Part shown: in pieces, positions 1 through 8,165 of the stretch | How the letters are laid out: each line of letters opens with the position of its first letter | How positions within the stretch are numbered: the stretch's first letter is position 1 | Source: UBA4416 sp040386075 | Lineage (GTDB): Bacteria; Bacteroidota; Bacteroidia; B-17B0; Aurantibacillaceae | Length of the DNA: 64,000 nt | Assembly (NCBI GenBank): GCA_040386075.1 | Contig: JAZKGE010000045.1 | Span: 1 to 64,000 of the forward strand | Reading direction: 5' to 3' | Notes under the pieces: generated by a model | What the model was told of the DNA's origin: nothing | Databases searched by the model: none | What the model saw: only the letters and a program-made list of their open reading frames with translations | Program-made: the position numbers and the translations under genes

Positions 1-1
1 G

Positions 2-220
2 AAACAAAAGTTAAGTAAAGAAGAAATAGAGATTAATTCTCATATATGCAGGGTTGCAAATTCATTTGGTTATCAGATAGAAGACACAAAGCCAAAGTAT
101 AATTACTTTAAATATTATAAGGGTGTTTACCGTGCTAAAAGAGAAATAGCAAGGAACAAGGTCATTAATAAATTACCTCTTTTTATTAAACTTAAGTTTA
201 GTGAATTATTTGGAAGGTAG
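2..220 (+). CDS. Sulfotransferase family protein, C-terminal fragment cut by the window edge
   Basis: An open frame runs from base 2 to a TAG at 218-220 (72 codons, no start inside the window). The peptide begins with a KLSKEEIEINSHICRVA stretch and then has GYQIEDTKPKYNY. This has the same layout as the C-terminal part of the sulfotransferase on the opposite strand (KELSHEENDLIWSICEKTA, then GY), so I read it as the tail of a paralogous sulfotransferase. Its last 94 bases lie antisense to the end of the convergent gene, so the two coding ends overlap. Cofactor-binding motifs would lie outside the window, and the product call rests on the paralogy alone. Confidence 0.6.
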   Translation, partial: KQKLSKEEIEINSHICRVANSFGYQIEDTKPKYNYFKYYKGVYRAKREIARNKVINKLPLFIKLKFSELFGR

Positions 221-1314
221 GTTGTTTTGTAAAAATCGCGGGTTGCCCAGGTACCATTTTTCAGGTTCTTTCCGTACTTTACTTTTTTGATAAAGTATTT
301 AATGCTGTATGGCAATGAATAGTAGATATAGGGTGTCAGATTTTTATCAAGGTGAAATTTCAGGAGTTGTTTGATCATTCCCGGTTTAAAATAGGGAACG
401 GTCTTACAACCATCTGCAATGTATCCATTACTGAGCGCCGTTTTTTCGCAGATGCTCCAGATCAGATCGTTTTCTTCATGACTCAGTTCTTTTTTCCACA
501 GGTTTACCTTCTCAGTATTCACTTTTTGCGTTAAACCTTCGTGAAATAATGATAAATGTTGTTTTACCGTATCGCCAATAGCCGACTCATTGCGCTTAAC
601 TTCTTCCTTAATATTTTCGTCATAATTCAACATGACCTGGTTATAAGGCAAATTCAAAAACGACGTGATCTTTTTTAATATCTCTTCGGGTTTTTCAACC
701 AGGTCTTCGTATTTAACTTTAATGTATCGGTCTTTATCTAATATGCTCAATTTTTTATTGAGTGTAGTATATTCATAGTTCCAAACCTTTGCCAAAAAAA
801 AAGTATTTGGCTTTTTTTTCTTTTTGATCGCACGTTTTATTTTAACTAAAACGTTATCTCTTGGATCGCGACAAAGCATAATGAATTTAGCGGTAGGATA
901 AAAATCAGCCACTTCATTTAAAAAGTGATGGAACTTTAATTCTTTATCTACGATCGTATTTACCTGCGATTTATCTTTATTTGGAAAAAAAGCAAAGTAA
1001 GCCAGTTTTATAGCATTCTCCCCGGTGAGAACAGATCGGTGTTCTTTTAATAAATTGATGATGTCGTCCTTCTTGCCAAACTGCGGCTCTAATTTTCCTT
1101 CGCTGAATAAATAAAAGTCATAACAAAACTGCTCGATGGTCTTATCGGTCCAATTCGTTACATTTTTATATTTTGGGTAAAGGTTGTATGCAAATGGCTC
1201 TTCTGAAACAGATAAAATTTTCGGATGCATATTTAACATCGAACTCAATAACGTACTTCCGGTTCTTCCTGTTGAAAGAATGAAATTGAGTGATGTATTC
1301 TTAAGGGCAACCAT
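127..1314 (-). CDS. PAPS-dependent sulfotransferase family protein
   Basis: The 395-residue protein has the 5'-phosphosulfate loop near residue 15 (STGRTGSTLLSSML) and the 3'-phosphate-binding CRDPRDN segment near residue 148, both expected of sulfotransferases that move sulfate from PAPS to a hydroxyl or amine. No signal peptide is seen, so it should be cytosolic. The acceptor cannot be read from the sequence; lipids, sulfonolipid precursors or glycans are plausible. Its ATG overlaps the stop of the SET gene upstream by one base (TAATG), so the two are probably translationally coupled. The 3' end overlaps the convergent sulfotransferase fragment by 94 bp. Confidence 0.8.
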   Translation of the reverse strand: MVALKNTSLNFILSTGRTGSTLLSSMLNMHPKILSVSEEPFAYNLYPKYKNVTNWTDKTIEQFCYDFYLFSEGKLEPQFGKKDDIINLLKEHRSVLTGENAIKLAYFAFFPNKDKSQVNTIVDKELKFHHFLNEVADFYPTAKFIMLCRDPRDNVLVKIKRAIKKKKKPNTFFLAKVWNYEYTTLNKKLSILDKDRYIKVKYEDLVEKPEEILKKITSFLNLPYNQVMLNYDENIKEEVKRNESAIGDTVKQHLSLFHEGLTQKVNTEKVNLWKKELSHEENDLIWSICEKTALSNGYIADGCKTVPYFKPGMIKQLLKFHLDKNLTPYIYYSLPYSIKYFIKKVKYGKNLKNGTWATRDFYKTTYLPNNSLNLSLIKRGNLLMTLFLAISLLAR

Positions 1315-1730
1315 TATTTTTTTCCTCTGCCGATGCTGATATTATATCTGATGCAATCCCAGTATTCTTTTGTGTAGCTCACAAATATTTCTTCGCCGGC
1401 TTTAATATCCCTTTTTGAAACAATGAAACATCTGTTGCCTTCAGTTTCATATATCGAATTATTTGTTAAACCTTTTACTCTTCCTAAGCCTGCAGCATCG
1501 TTTGCATAACGGGCTTTATGTTCCGGTGTGTTCCAAGCATCAATGCAGTGTTTTTTATTTACGAAAAATAAATACCCGTCTTCATCTCTTTCAACACGTT
1601 TTTCATATTCTTTCCAGTCAATTATTTCTCCTAAATATTCTATTATTTTAGTACCTTTTTTAATTGCTGTTGTGGTAAATAAACCTTTACCGGAGTTTGG
1701 TAATTGCGATGTTTTTACTGTTAGTGCCAT
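1314..1730 (-). CDS. Small stand-alone SET-domain protein
   Basis: About 138 residues from the ATG at 1730. It is a compact SET fold: an N-terminal GKGLFTTTAIKKGTKIIEYLGE segment (S-adenosylmethionine side), RYANDAAG where eukaryotic SET domains carry the RFxNHxC motif, and GEEIFVSYTKEYW with the C-terminal catalytic tyrosine. SET proteins methylate lysine, but the target here is unknown. An upstream ATG at 1754 lies beyond the -7 promoter box at 1737-1744 and would not be on the transcript, so 1730 is preferred. It is coupled by TAATG to the sulfotransferase. A second SET gene lies at 48700-49155. Confidence 0.75.
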   Translation of the reverse strand: MALTVKTSQLPNSGKGLFTTTAIKKGTKIIEYLGEIIDWKEYEKRVERDEDGYLFFVNKKHCIDAWNTPEHKARYANDAAGLGRVKGLTNNSIYETEGNRCFIVSKRDIKAGEEIFVSYTKEYWDCIRYNISIGRGKK

Positions 1731-1736
1731 AGGCCG

Positions 1737-1744
1737 CAAAGATA
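1737..1744 (-). promoter_or_regulatory. Bacteroidota -7 box for the SET/sulfotransferase pair
   Basis: The minus strand reads TATCTTTG (consensus TAnnTTTG), six bases before the ATG at 1730. Transcription would begin almost at the start codon. No TTG is present at the expected -33 distance, so only the -7 element is supported. Confidence 0.5.
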
Positions 1745-1823
1745 ACATCTGCATTGGATTAACGAAAAAAATCTTACCTTTAAATAACTATATGTTAAAT
1801 TCAAATTTTCTACAATTTTCTAT

Positions 1824-3899
1824 ATGAAAGCATATATTCTCTTTCTTTTGTTAATTTCTCTTGGTTTAACAGCTCAAATCCTAAATGTGCCTCCGAGGCA
1901 GCTAACTGCAATGAACGGCAGTCAATTTGTAACTAGTATAACTCCTTTATCTTTTACTGCACGTGAAAACTTAATTATGCAGGAAGTTGTGAATGGAAAT
2001 GTGCCCAATTTTTTCAGAAACCTGTCAGCTGTTACATCAACAGCGGTTATTGGAGGAATTACGCAAAGTTTGACCTATTATGTAATTCCCGACTATCTGG
2101 CAATTGGCTGTGACTCCAATTATTTTTTATGCCCTATGTCGCCCATTATTGCTACTAAAATTGCTGATTCTATTGGGTGCACTTTACCCACACGAAAAAT
2201 GGTAAATGATATTTATGCGCAGGCTGCTTTAAAGTTACCGCCTTTAACTATTCCCGCAAGTGGTACCATGACAACCGTTCAGGCATTTGCTCAGCATAAT
2301 ACACTGGTGTATGCTCAACGTAGCAGCTCTTTAACTGCTTATCCCTTAGGAACATTGGTTGGTGGCGATAAAAAGGATGTTGTGATCTCCAACCTGATCT
2401 ATTCAACTACGAATAAAGTTATTATTTATGGCTGGCATACAAGTATTGGAAATCCAATTCAGCCAATGAGCAGTGTACACGCTGATACTTATATGGATTA
2501 TAGCCACGGGATACGTTTTATTCAAAATGACGTGATCTATAACGGAAATCCAACAACTGTAAAAGCCATTTTACAATCCTCTACTTTAAATCCTTTGTTG
2601 AGCGATGAAGGCGTTATGAATCCACCAGAGTATCCTTACGGAAATCCCATCACTTCTTTATCAACTCCAAAATCATTTGCGGTGATAAACAAAGCCAATA
2701 ATACTTTAGAAGTAAAAGTGAAGAACGATGGAAATGCAACGCACTATAAAATTTACAGAAGTACCAACGGAACTACGTTTGGGTCACCAATAACATTGAT
2801 AAAGAGCAATTTGATCCTGACTGGTTTAACACCAGGACAATTGTATTATGTAAAGATCGCTGCTTATAACGCTACTTATTCAGTGACTTCGGCTACCAGC
2901 GAGTTATTGGGAGCTGTTCCTTGTAATTATCAGGATAGTATGTTGATCGTAAATGGTTTTGACAGAGCATCTGCAGGCAATACCTATGATTTTATCAGGC
3001 AACATGGGAGTTCTGTTCGTGCCGGTAACCATAATTTCTCATCAGTAACCAACGAAGCGGTTCAGGATGGTTTAATCAATATAACAAATTATAAAAGTTT
3101 GGACTGGATCCTGGGAAAAGAAAGTACAGCTAATGAAACATTCAATTCTACCGAACAAACCCTGGTAAGTATTTATTTGAAACAGGGCGGTAAATTGCTG
3201 GTAAGCGGTTCTGAGATCGCGTGGGATTTGGATAATAGCGGCACATTAGCCGACAAAGCATTCATAGCTAATTATCTGAAAGCAATCTACGCCTTTGATG
3301 CACCAAACAGTCAGGCATCAACCTGGTATAAAAGCATCAATGAATCAACAAACAGTATTTTTAATTTAACAGATACGGTTTATTTTGATAACGGGACGCA
3401 CGGTACTTATAATGTAGATTATCCGGATGTGATCACACCTATAAATGGTAGTGTACCAACATTAAAATATACCAATAGTGCTATCAGTACTTCCGGGGTT
3501 TATTTTTCAGGAATGTTTCCATCGGGTACACAAAATGGCAAATTGGTTTATTTTGGCTTTCCTTTGGAGTGTGTTTATGATGTTTCAAAGAGAAACAGTT
3601 TATTTAATGATTGCTGGAACTTCTTTTTTGCGAATGTTGCAACAGGAATAAATTCTATAGCGGAACAGGCATTTTCAGTTTATCCAAATCCTGCTAATGA
3701 TAACGTCATCATAAACTGCGATAACGAAATCCTGGAAATTGAATTGATGTATGTTAACGGTCAGTTCATCAGGTCGGTCAAATGTTCTTCTCATTCTGAA
3801 GTAATAAATTTGAGTGATCTGGCTGATGGTTTGTATATATTGAGAGGCAAAACAACAACCGGCTATTTTACTAAGAAACTAGTTAAGCACAGTAATTAA
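1824..3899 (+). CDS. Secreted multidomain protein with fibronectin III-like domain and T9SS sorting signal
   Basis: The 691-residue protein starts with a signal peptide (ILFLLLISLGLTAQ). An N-terminal region of unknown family (about 30-270) is followed by a fibronectin III-like domain (about 285-370; SPLT-GLTPGQLYYVKIAAYN pattern). Next comes a region with GGKLLVSGSEIAWDLD, typical of Bacteroidota proteins annotated as xanthan lyase- or amidase-like. The last ~75 residues are a type A T9SS sorting domain (FSVYPNPANDNVII, then LADGLYILRGK). It is expected at the cell surface or released through the T9SS. No catalytic residues could be assigned, so enzymatic activity is uncertain. Confidence 0.75.
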   Translation: MKAYILFLLLISLGLTAQILNVPPRQLTAMNGSQFVTSITPLSFTARENLIMQEVVNGNVPNFFRNLSAVTSTAVIGGITQSLTYYVIPDYLAIGCDSNYFLCPMSPIIATKIADSIGCTLPTRKMVNDIYAQAALKLPPLTIPASGTMTTVQAFAQHNTLVYAQRSSSLTAYPLGTLVGGDKKDVVISNLIYSTTNKVIIYGWHTSIGNPIQPMSSVHADTYMDYSHGIRFIQNDVIYNGNPTTVKAILQSSTLNPLLSDEGVMNPPEYPYGNPITSLSTPKSFAVINKANNTLEVKVKNDGNATHYKIYRSTNGTTFGSPITLIKSNLILTGLTPGQLYYVKIAAYNATYSVTSATSELLGAVPCNYQDSMLIVNGFDRASAGNTYDFIRQHGSSVRAGNHNFSSVTNEAVQDGLINITNYKSLDWILGKESTANETFNSTEQTLVSIYLKQGGKLLVSGSEIAWDLDNSGTLADKAFIANYLKAIYAFDAPNSQASTWYKSINESTNSIFNLTDTVYFDNGTHGTYNVDYPDVITPINGSVPTLKYTNSAISTSGVYFSGMFPSGTQNGKLVYFGFPLECVYDVSKRNSLFNDCWNFFFANVATGINSIAEQAFSVYPNPANDNVIINCDNEILEIELMYVNGQFIRSVKCSSHSEVINLSDLADGLYILRGKTTTGYFTKKLVKHSN

Positions 3900-3907
3900 A
3901 GTTAATC

Positions 3908-4387
3908 CTATTTTGCCTGAATATCTGCAAGTAATTTATTGTAGTCTGTTTTTCCTTCATGAAAATCAGTTCTCCAGGGTTTTGGCCTAACAATAAGAGT
4001 TGCGGGAATAGCACCACTCCATTGGTCAGATATCTTATTGATAAAGTCATTTCCGTTTATTTCATCCAACAAAACTACTTCACAGGTATATTTATTTTTG
4101 TCTAAAAAGTCTTTTACTCGTTTGTCAAGTTCTTCTTTGAAGTCCATACTTACAAGTATGACCTTTAGATTAGGATGTTTAGCTGCATGCAACTTCTCAA
4201 ACTCCGGCAACTCAGCTACACAAGGTTTACACCAGGTTGCCCAAAAATTAACCACATAAGTTGTGTCGCTGTTATTATGGATGCGCTTCAAAAGATCATT
4301 AATTTTGTAAACAGAAGGTGTTTGTGCATTCAAATTATTGAATGCAAATAGTAAAATTAAAAAGAATGATCTAGCGATGTTTTTCAT
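3908..4387 (-). CDS. TlpA/ResA-like periplasmic thioredoxin-family protein
   Basis: From the ATG at 4387 the product begins with a signal peptide (NIARSFFLILLFAFNNLNAQ). Next comes a thioredoxin fold with FWATWCKPCVAELPEF, carrying the CxxC redox pair, and a cis-proline segment GAIPATLIV. It should reduce or transfer disulfides on exported proteins. It overlaps the 3' end of the SCO gene (stop at 4371), so the two are co-translated; SCO and TlpA proteins commonly cooperate in copper delivery to cytochrome oxidase. An alternative ATG lies three codons upstream at 4396. Confidence 0.8.
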   Translation of the reverse strand: MKNIARSFFLILLFAFNNLNAQTPSVYKINDLLKRIHNNSDTTYVVNFWATWCKPCVAELPEFEKLHAAKHPNLKVILVSMDFKEELDKRVKDFLDKNKYTCEVVLLDEINGNDFINKISDQWSGAIPATLIVRPKPWRTDFHEGKTDYNKLLADIQAK

Positions 4388-5036
4388 TGTAAGCATATTC
4401 TTCTAATAATAATTTAATATCTGTGATCAGGCGTGATACTTCTAAACTATCCGTACCGTCATAAAATCCCCTTAAGTGCCTTTGCTTATCTACCAAAGCA
4501 AAGTTTTGAGTGTGGATAAAATCATCAGCATCTCCGTTTCCTTCATCCATATTCAATAAATAACCCTGGCGCGCCATGTCATACAAATGTTTTTTATCTC
4601 CGGTTAAAAACAACCATTTCTTATCTTTTACGCCATGTAATTTGGCATAATCCATTAATACATTTACAGAATCTTCTTCGGGAGCAACTGTATGCGACAA
4701 GATCAATATATCTTTATTGCCTGAAAACTGTTTATAAACGCGCTCCAGTTCTGTGCTCATGATGGGGCAGATAGATTGACAGGTTGTAAAGAAAAAATCG
4801 GTGACATAAATTTTATTCTTAACGGTTTCTTCGGTTACTTTCTCGTTATACTGGTCAATAAAATAAAATGGTTTCACCGTATGAAAAACAGTATCTCCTT
4901 CGTGCATTGTATTTTTTTGTCCGAAATAAGGGAGCGTACGAAGAGGTTTTTGTTCGTTTTTATTAAAAAAATACCACGCAACAAAACCTATCGGAATAAT
5001 TAATAATAGCCAATAATAATTACCTTTAGTATTCAT
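4371..5036 (-). CDS. SCO1/SenC-family copper-binding protein
   Basis: The 221-residue protein has an N-terminal membrane anchor (residues 7-24) and a thioredoxin-like SCO domain. The metal-binding CxxxC is C86-C90 (FFFTTCQSICPIMS) and the conserved histidine is H175 (DDFIHTQNFALVD), which together bind copper in this family. The likely role is delivery of copper to the CuA site of cytochrome c oxidase at the outer face of the inner membrane. It is first in a two-gene operon with the TlpA-like protein. Its promoter -7 box lies only four bases upstream of the ATG. Confidence 0.85.
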   Translation of the reverse strand: MNTKGNYYWLLLIIPIGFVAWYFFNKNEQKPLRTLPYFGQKNTMHEGDTVFHTVKPFYFIDQYNEKVTEETVKNKIYVTDFFFTTCQSICPIMSTELERVYKQFSGNKDILILSHTVAPEEDSVNVLMDYAKLHGVKDKKWLFLTGDKKHLYDMARQGYLLNMDEGNGDADDFIHTQNFALVDKQRHLRGFYDGTDSLEVSRLITDIKLLLEEYAYNEKHR

Positions 5037-5040
5037 TTTA

Positions 5041-5048
5041 CAAAGGTA
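5041..5048 (-). promoter_or_regulatory. -7 promoter box for the SCO/TlpA operon
   Basis: The minus strand reads TACCTTTG (TAnnTTTG) four bases before the SCO ATG, implying a leaderless or near-leaderless message. Its upstream end touches the ATG of the divergent potassium channel gene at 5048. Confidence 0.5.
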
Positions 5049-5998
5049 TGATTAAAGATACATCTGACAACAAAAAAAAGTTGACTGCAGAACTGGGTTT
5101 TGGTAATAAGAACTATAACGAATCGGTAAGGTTTTTAAATCAGGATGGTTCTGTAAATATAAAACGTAAAGTTTCTGATAAACACATTGGCTTTGATATA
5201 TATCATTGGCTGTTAAGTATCTCGTGGACACAATTTATCACACTGGTATTTATTAGTTACGTTATTGCCAATACACTTTTCGCTCTTATTTATTATTCGA
5301 TAGGGGCTGAGAAATTTGGTGGAATGGAAGTAGGAGCAGGTGCCGAAAAATTTTCGCAACTGTTTTTCTTTAGTGCCCAAACGCTTACAACGGTAGGTTA
5401 CGGCCATATTTTTCCTAATAGTGCTTTTGTCAGTTCAGTTGCGGCTATTGAGTCGATGTTAGGGTTAATGGGATTTGCGTTAGTGACTGGATTATTGTAT
5501 GGACGTTTCTCTAAACCAAAAGCCGATATTCAGTATAGTAAAGATGCTTTGATAGCGCCATACGCAGATTTTACCGGCTTTATGTTTAGAATTGGTAACC
5601 GTAAGCAAAACGAATTAATTGAAACAGAATGTAAACTGGCATTGGCTATTAATAACCCTGAAACCAAGCGTCGCGACTTTCACTTTTTGGAACTGGAGAG
5701 AAACCAGATCAATTTTTTACCTTTCACCTGGACGATCGTTCATCCAATTGATGATAAAAGCCCGATGTTTGGGATCACTGAAAAAGAGCTCCATGAAAGG
5801 GATGCTGAATTTGTGATCTTAATTAAGTCTATCACTGACACTTATTTTCAAACGGTGTATTCCCGTATGTCATATAAACCAAAAGAGGTTATTTGGAATG
5901 CTAAGTTTACACCTATGAAACAAAAGCCCGACAGGAATGGCAGTATATCCATCAATATGAGTGAGATCCACTCCTACGAAAAAATTGTTATGGTTTAA
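5048..5998 (+). CDS. Inward-rectifier (KirBac-like) potassium channel
   Basis: The 316-residue protein has the architecture of a Kir channel: a cytoplasmic N-terminus, TM1 at about 60-85, a pore helix, the K+ selectivity filter TVGYG at 115-119, TM2 at about 128-152, then a ~160-residue cytoplasmic C-terminal domain. It should form tetrameric inner-membrane K+ channels. The gene diverges from the SCO operon, with the two starts 11 bases apart. Its stop overlaps that of the convergent MFS gene by four bases (TTAA). Gating ligand cannot be inferred. Confidence 0.9.
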   Translation: MIKDTSDNKKKLTAELGFGNKNYNESVRFLNQDGSVNIKRKVSDKHIGFDIYHWLLSISWTQFITLVFISYVIANTLFALIYYSIGAEKFGGMEVGAGAEKFSQLFFFSAQTLTTVGYGHIFPNSAFVSSVAAIESMLGLMGFALVTGLLYGRFSKPKADIQYSKDALIAPYADFTGFMFRIGNRKQNELIETECKLALAINNPETKRRDFHFLELERNQINFLPFTWTIVHPIDDKSPMFGITEKELHERDAEFVILIKSITDTYFQTVYSRMSYKPKEVIWNAKFTPMKQKPDRNGSISINMSEIHSYEKIVMV

Positions 5999-7242
5999 CC
6001 GTTTTGAGCAGCTCTTGTTTTCACGAGTTTACTCACCCGGTAAACCATGTAAATGCAAACCAATGTGATGCTGGTTACCACAATGCCTAAAGTATCGTAA
6101 TGTTCCAACGGACTGAATTTGTCTTTTTGTGTAACGATAAATCCACTTAAGCCTGCAGCCAACCCACCGGCCATTTGTTGCAGTGAAGAGTTAATACTCA
6201 TAAACGCACCTCTGTCCTGCATCTGCGGCAAGGATGAAGCCAGCGCCATGGATGGTACCATGCGACTCATGATACCCATCATCATCGCAATATTAATGAT
6301 CATGACTACCCAAAAAGGTACAACGGTTAAATTCGTATAGATCAAAACAACAACGATCAACCATACAGATGCAATGGCAAATAATACAAACTTGTCTATT
6401 TTGTCGCTCAGTTTACCAATGATAGGCATAATCAATAGTGTACTTATTCCGGCAACCATAAATAGTATTTTCAGTTGATCATCGCTTACACCTAAATTAT
6501 TAATAGCAAAAGCGCTTCCCCAGGGCATCATCATAAAGCCTCCAAGAGACAATAAAGCAGTGGCCATAAAACCAACACGGTATTCGCGTTTAGCAATAGT
6601 ACGCCATAAATGTTTTAAGGCATTACGATCTGTTTGAATTTCGAGATGTTTGGTAATGGGTTGCATTTTGATAATAATGATGAGCCAGATAATGATAGCT
6701 AAACCAACGATCATTAAAAATGGCGATTGCCAACCCCATGCATAGGCCAGATATAAACTGATAGGAATACCTAATACCTGACTGGCGCCAAAGCCCATTT
6801 GCATAAAACCCATCACGCGTCCGCGTTGTTGTATTGTAAACAGATCGGCTACAATAGCCATAGAAATGGATCCGATCACGCCGCCAAAAATTCCGGTAAA
6901 AATACGTGCAGCGATCAATAAGGGGTATGTATCTGCTAAGCCGCAAAATAAGGTCCCAATAATAAATCCAACATAAAAGAATAATAATAATTTTTTTCGA
7001 TCGAACCTGTCGGCAAAGCCTGCCGTGAGGAGTCCGGAGACACCTGCGCTTATTCCATAGCTTAAAACAGCAAAACCAAATTGCCTGGTAGTCATGTCCA
7101 TCGATTTCATTAAAATATCACCAAGCGGCGACATGACCATGAAATCGAGAACAACTGTAAATTGTGTAAGTGCTAATAAAGTAATGACTAGTTTTTGGTA
7201 GCCGGTAAATTTTGGTGGGTCTATTGAAACTTTGTTTTCCAT
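5995..7242 (-). CDS. MFS transporter, drug-efflux type
   Basis: The 415-residue protein has about 12 hydrophobic segments and a cytoplasmic DRFDRKKLLLF loop between helices 2 and 3, the MFS signature position. It should be a proton-driven exporter in the inner membrane. It is last in an operon tetR - 72-aa gene - MFS with 14 and 4 base gaps. This arrangement is typical of efflux systems under a local TetR repressor. The substrate is not predictable; organic cations or drugs are the usual choice. Confidence 0.85.
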   Translation of the reverse strand: MENKVSIDPPKFTGYQKLVITLLALTQFTVVLDFMVMSPLGDILMKSMDMTTRQFGFAVLSYGISAGVSGLLTAGFADRFDRKKLLLFFYVGFIIGTLFCGLADTYPLLIAARIFTGIFGGVIGSISMAIVADLFTIQQRGRVMGFMQMGFGASQVLGIPISLYLAYAWGWQSPFLMIVGLAIIIWLIIIIKMQPITKHLEIQTDRNALKHLWRTIAKREYRVGFMATALLSLGGFMMMPWGSAFAINNLGVSDDQLKILFMVAGISTLLIMPIIGKLSDKIDKFVLFAIASVWLIVVVLIYTNLTVVPFWVVMIINIAMMMGIMSRMVPSMALASSLPQMQDRGAFMSINSSLQQMAGGLAAGLSGFIVTQKDKFSPLEHYDTLGIVVTSITLVCIYMVYRVSKLVKTRAAQNG

Positions 7243-7256
7243 AAATGTTTTAATGT

Positions 7257-7475
7257 TTAATCAGGTAGTTCTTCGCAGATAAAACCTGCTTTGTTAATAG
7301 TTGAAATAATTTCGCTGCTATTTGCAATGGTTGATTCGATGCGTAAAACTTTGTCTACATCATCTTTATCAATATGCCAGCCAATAACGGATGAGTGTGC
7401 ATTTAACAGTGATGCCACTTCGTAGTGAGCTGTATCTGTTTCAATGTTTGTTTTAAATATTAATATGTGTGCCAT
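7257..7475 (-). CDS. Small protein resembling a metal-binding (HMA-like) fold without the CxxC
   Basis: The 72-residue protein has a beta-alpha-beta-beta-alpha-beta pattern: ILIFKTNI, an alpha segment YEVASLLNAH, VIGWHID, KVLRIES, an alpha segment EIISTINKAGF, then CEEL. This recalls ferredoxin-like heavy-metal-associated domains but lacks the CxxC metal site. It lies between tetR and the MFS transporter with short gaps, so it is co-expressed with them. It may be a regulatory or adaptor protein of the efflux unit. Function is unknown. Confidence 0.65.
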   Translation of the reverse strand: MAHILIFKTNIETDTAHYEVASLLNAHSSVIGWHIDKDDVDKVLRIESTIANSSEIISTINKAGFICEELPD

Positions 7476-7479
7476 ATTA

Positions 7480-8070
7480 TTAAGGTTTTAAAGCTTTTAA
7501 AACGAGTTCTAAAGACTCGTACATTATTTTTTTTGAAAATTTGAACGGACGGTTTCCTACACTTTTGCCATCCTGTTCAAATTTTAATAAAGTATACAAA
7601 GGGCCATAAGCCACACTCCAGTATGATTCGAAAGAGATGAAACGCAATTCTTTTCGGGCAATAGCGTTTTGCGTAAACTGCTTCATGATAGGCCTATATG
7701 CTTCTGTGATTTCTGTTACAATAGCATCAGCATAGGAAGTATGTTTTATATTCTCAAAAAACGCTGAAGTTTCTTTGTTTTTCAAAGCATAAGCCGCCCT
7801 GTTTTCCCATTGCTTTTTCAAGCCTTCAGCAAATGGCATATCTGCAGAAAACCCTTTTGTCATAGCTTCATGCATGCGTTTTCCTTCTTCTATGCCAACT
7901 TTAATGATCAGGTCTTCCTTATTAGTGTAATAGATATACAAAGTAGCTACTGAGATCCCGCAGGCTTTAGCCAGTTTTTGCATACTAAAGCCGTTGATGC
8001 CATCCTGCAGCATTAATTCAATGGCTTTTTGCTTTACCAGTTTTTCTTTATGAATATCCCTGACTCTCAT
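7480..8070 (-). CDS. TetR-family repressor of the MFS efflux operon
   Basis: About 196 residues from the ATG at 8070. The N-terminal helix-turn-helix reads INGFSMQKLAKACGISVATLYIYY, the TetR signature. The remainder is the all-helical ligand-binding and dimerisation domain. An upstream ATG at 8103 is open in frame, but its first six codons form the right half of a perfect operator-like palindrome and lie upstream of the -7 box. The true start is therefore almost certainly 8070. It should bind the palindrome at 8086-8105, repressing itself and the downstream transporter until a ligand binds. Confidence 0.85.
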   Translation of the reverse strand: MRVRDIHKEKLVKQKAIELMLQDGINGFSMQKLAKACGISVATLYIYYTNKEDLIIKVGIEEGKRMHEAMTKGFSADMPFAEGLKKQWENRAAYALKNKETSAFFENIKHTSYADAIVTEITEAYRPIMKQFTQNAIARKELRFISFESYWSVAYGPLYTLLKFEQDGKSVGNRPFKFSKKIMYESLELVLKALKP

Positions 8071-8078
8071 TTCAGGTA

Positions 8079-8105
8079 CAAATATAAATGAATGTTCATT
8101 CATTT
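8079..8105 (-). promoter_or_regulatory. TetR operator and -7 promoter box
   Basis: 8086-8105 reads AAATGAATG TT CATTCATTT, a perfect 9-bp inverted repeat with a 2-bp centre. On the minus strand the -7 box TATATTTG (8086-8079) follows and abuts it, eight bases before the tetR ATG. Repressor bound here would block the promoter. No TTG -33 element was found at the expected spacing. Confidence 0.75.
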
Positions 8106-8165
8106 AAAAATAAAAATGAAATTATTTTAGAATATATATTGAAAAGCGATCTGTTCTCCCGGATT

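Noticed and set aside
7480..8103. tetR start at 8103
   Set aside because: The start codon lies inside the operator palindrome and upstream of the -7 box; 8070 is better.
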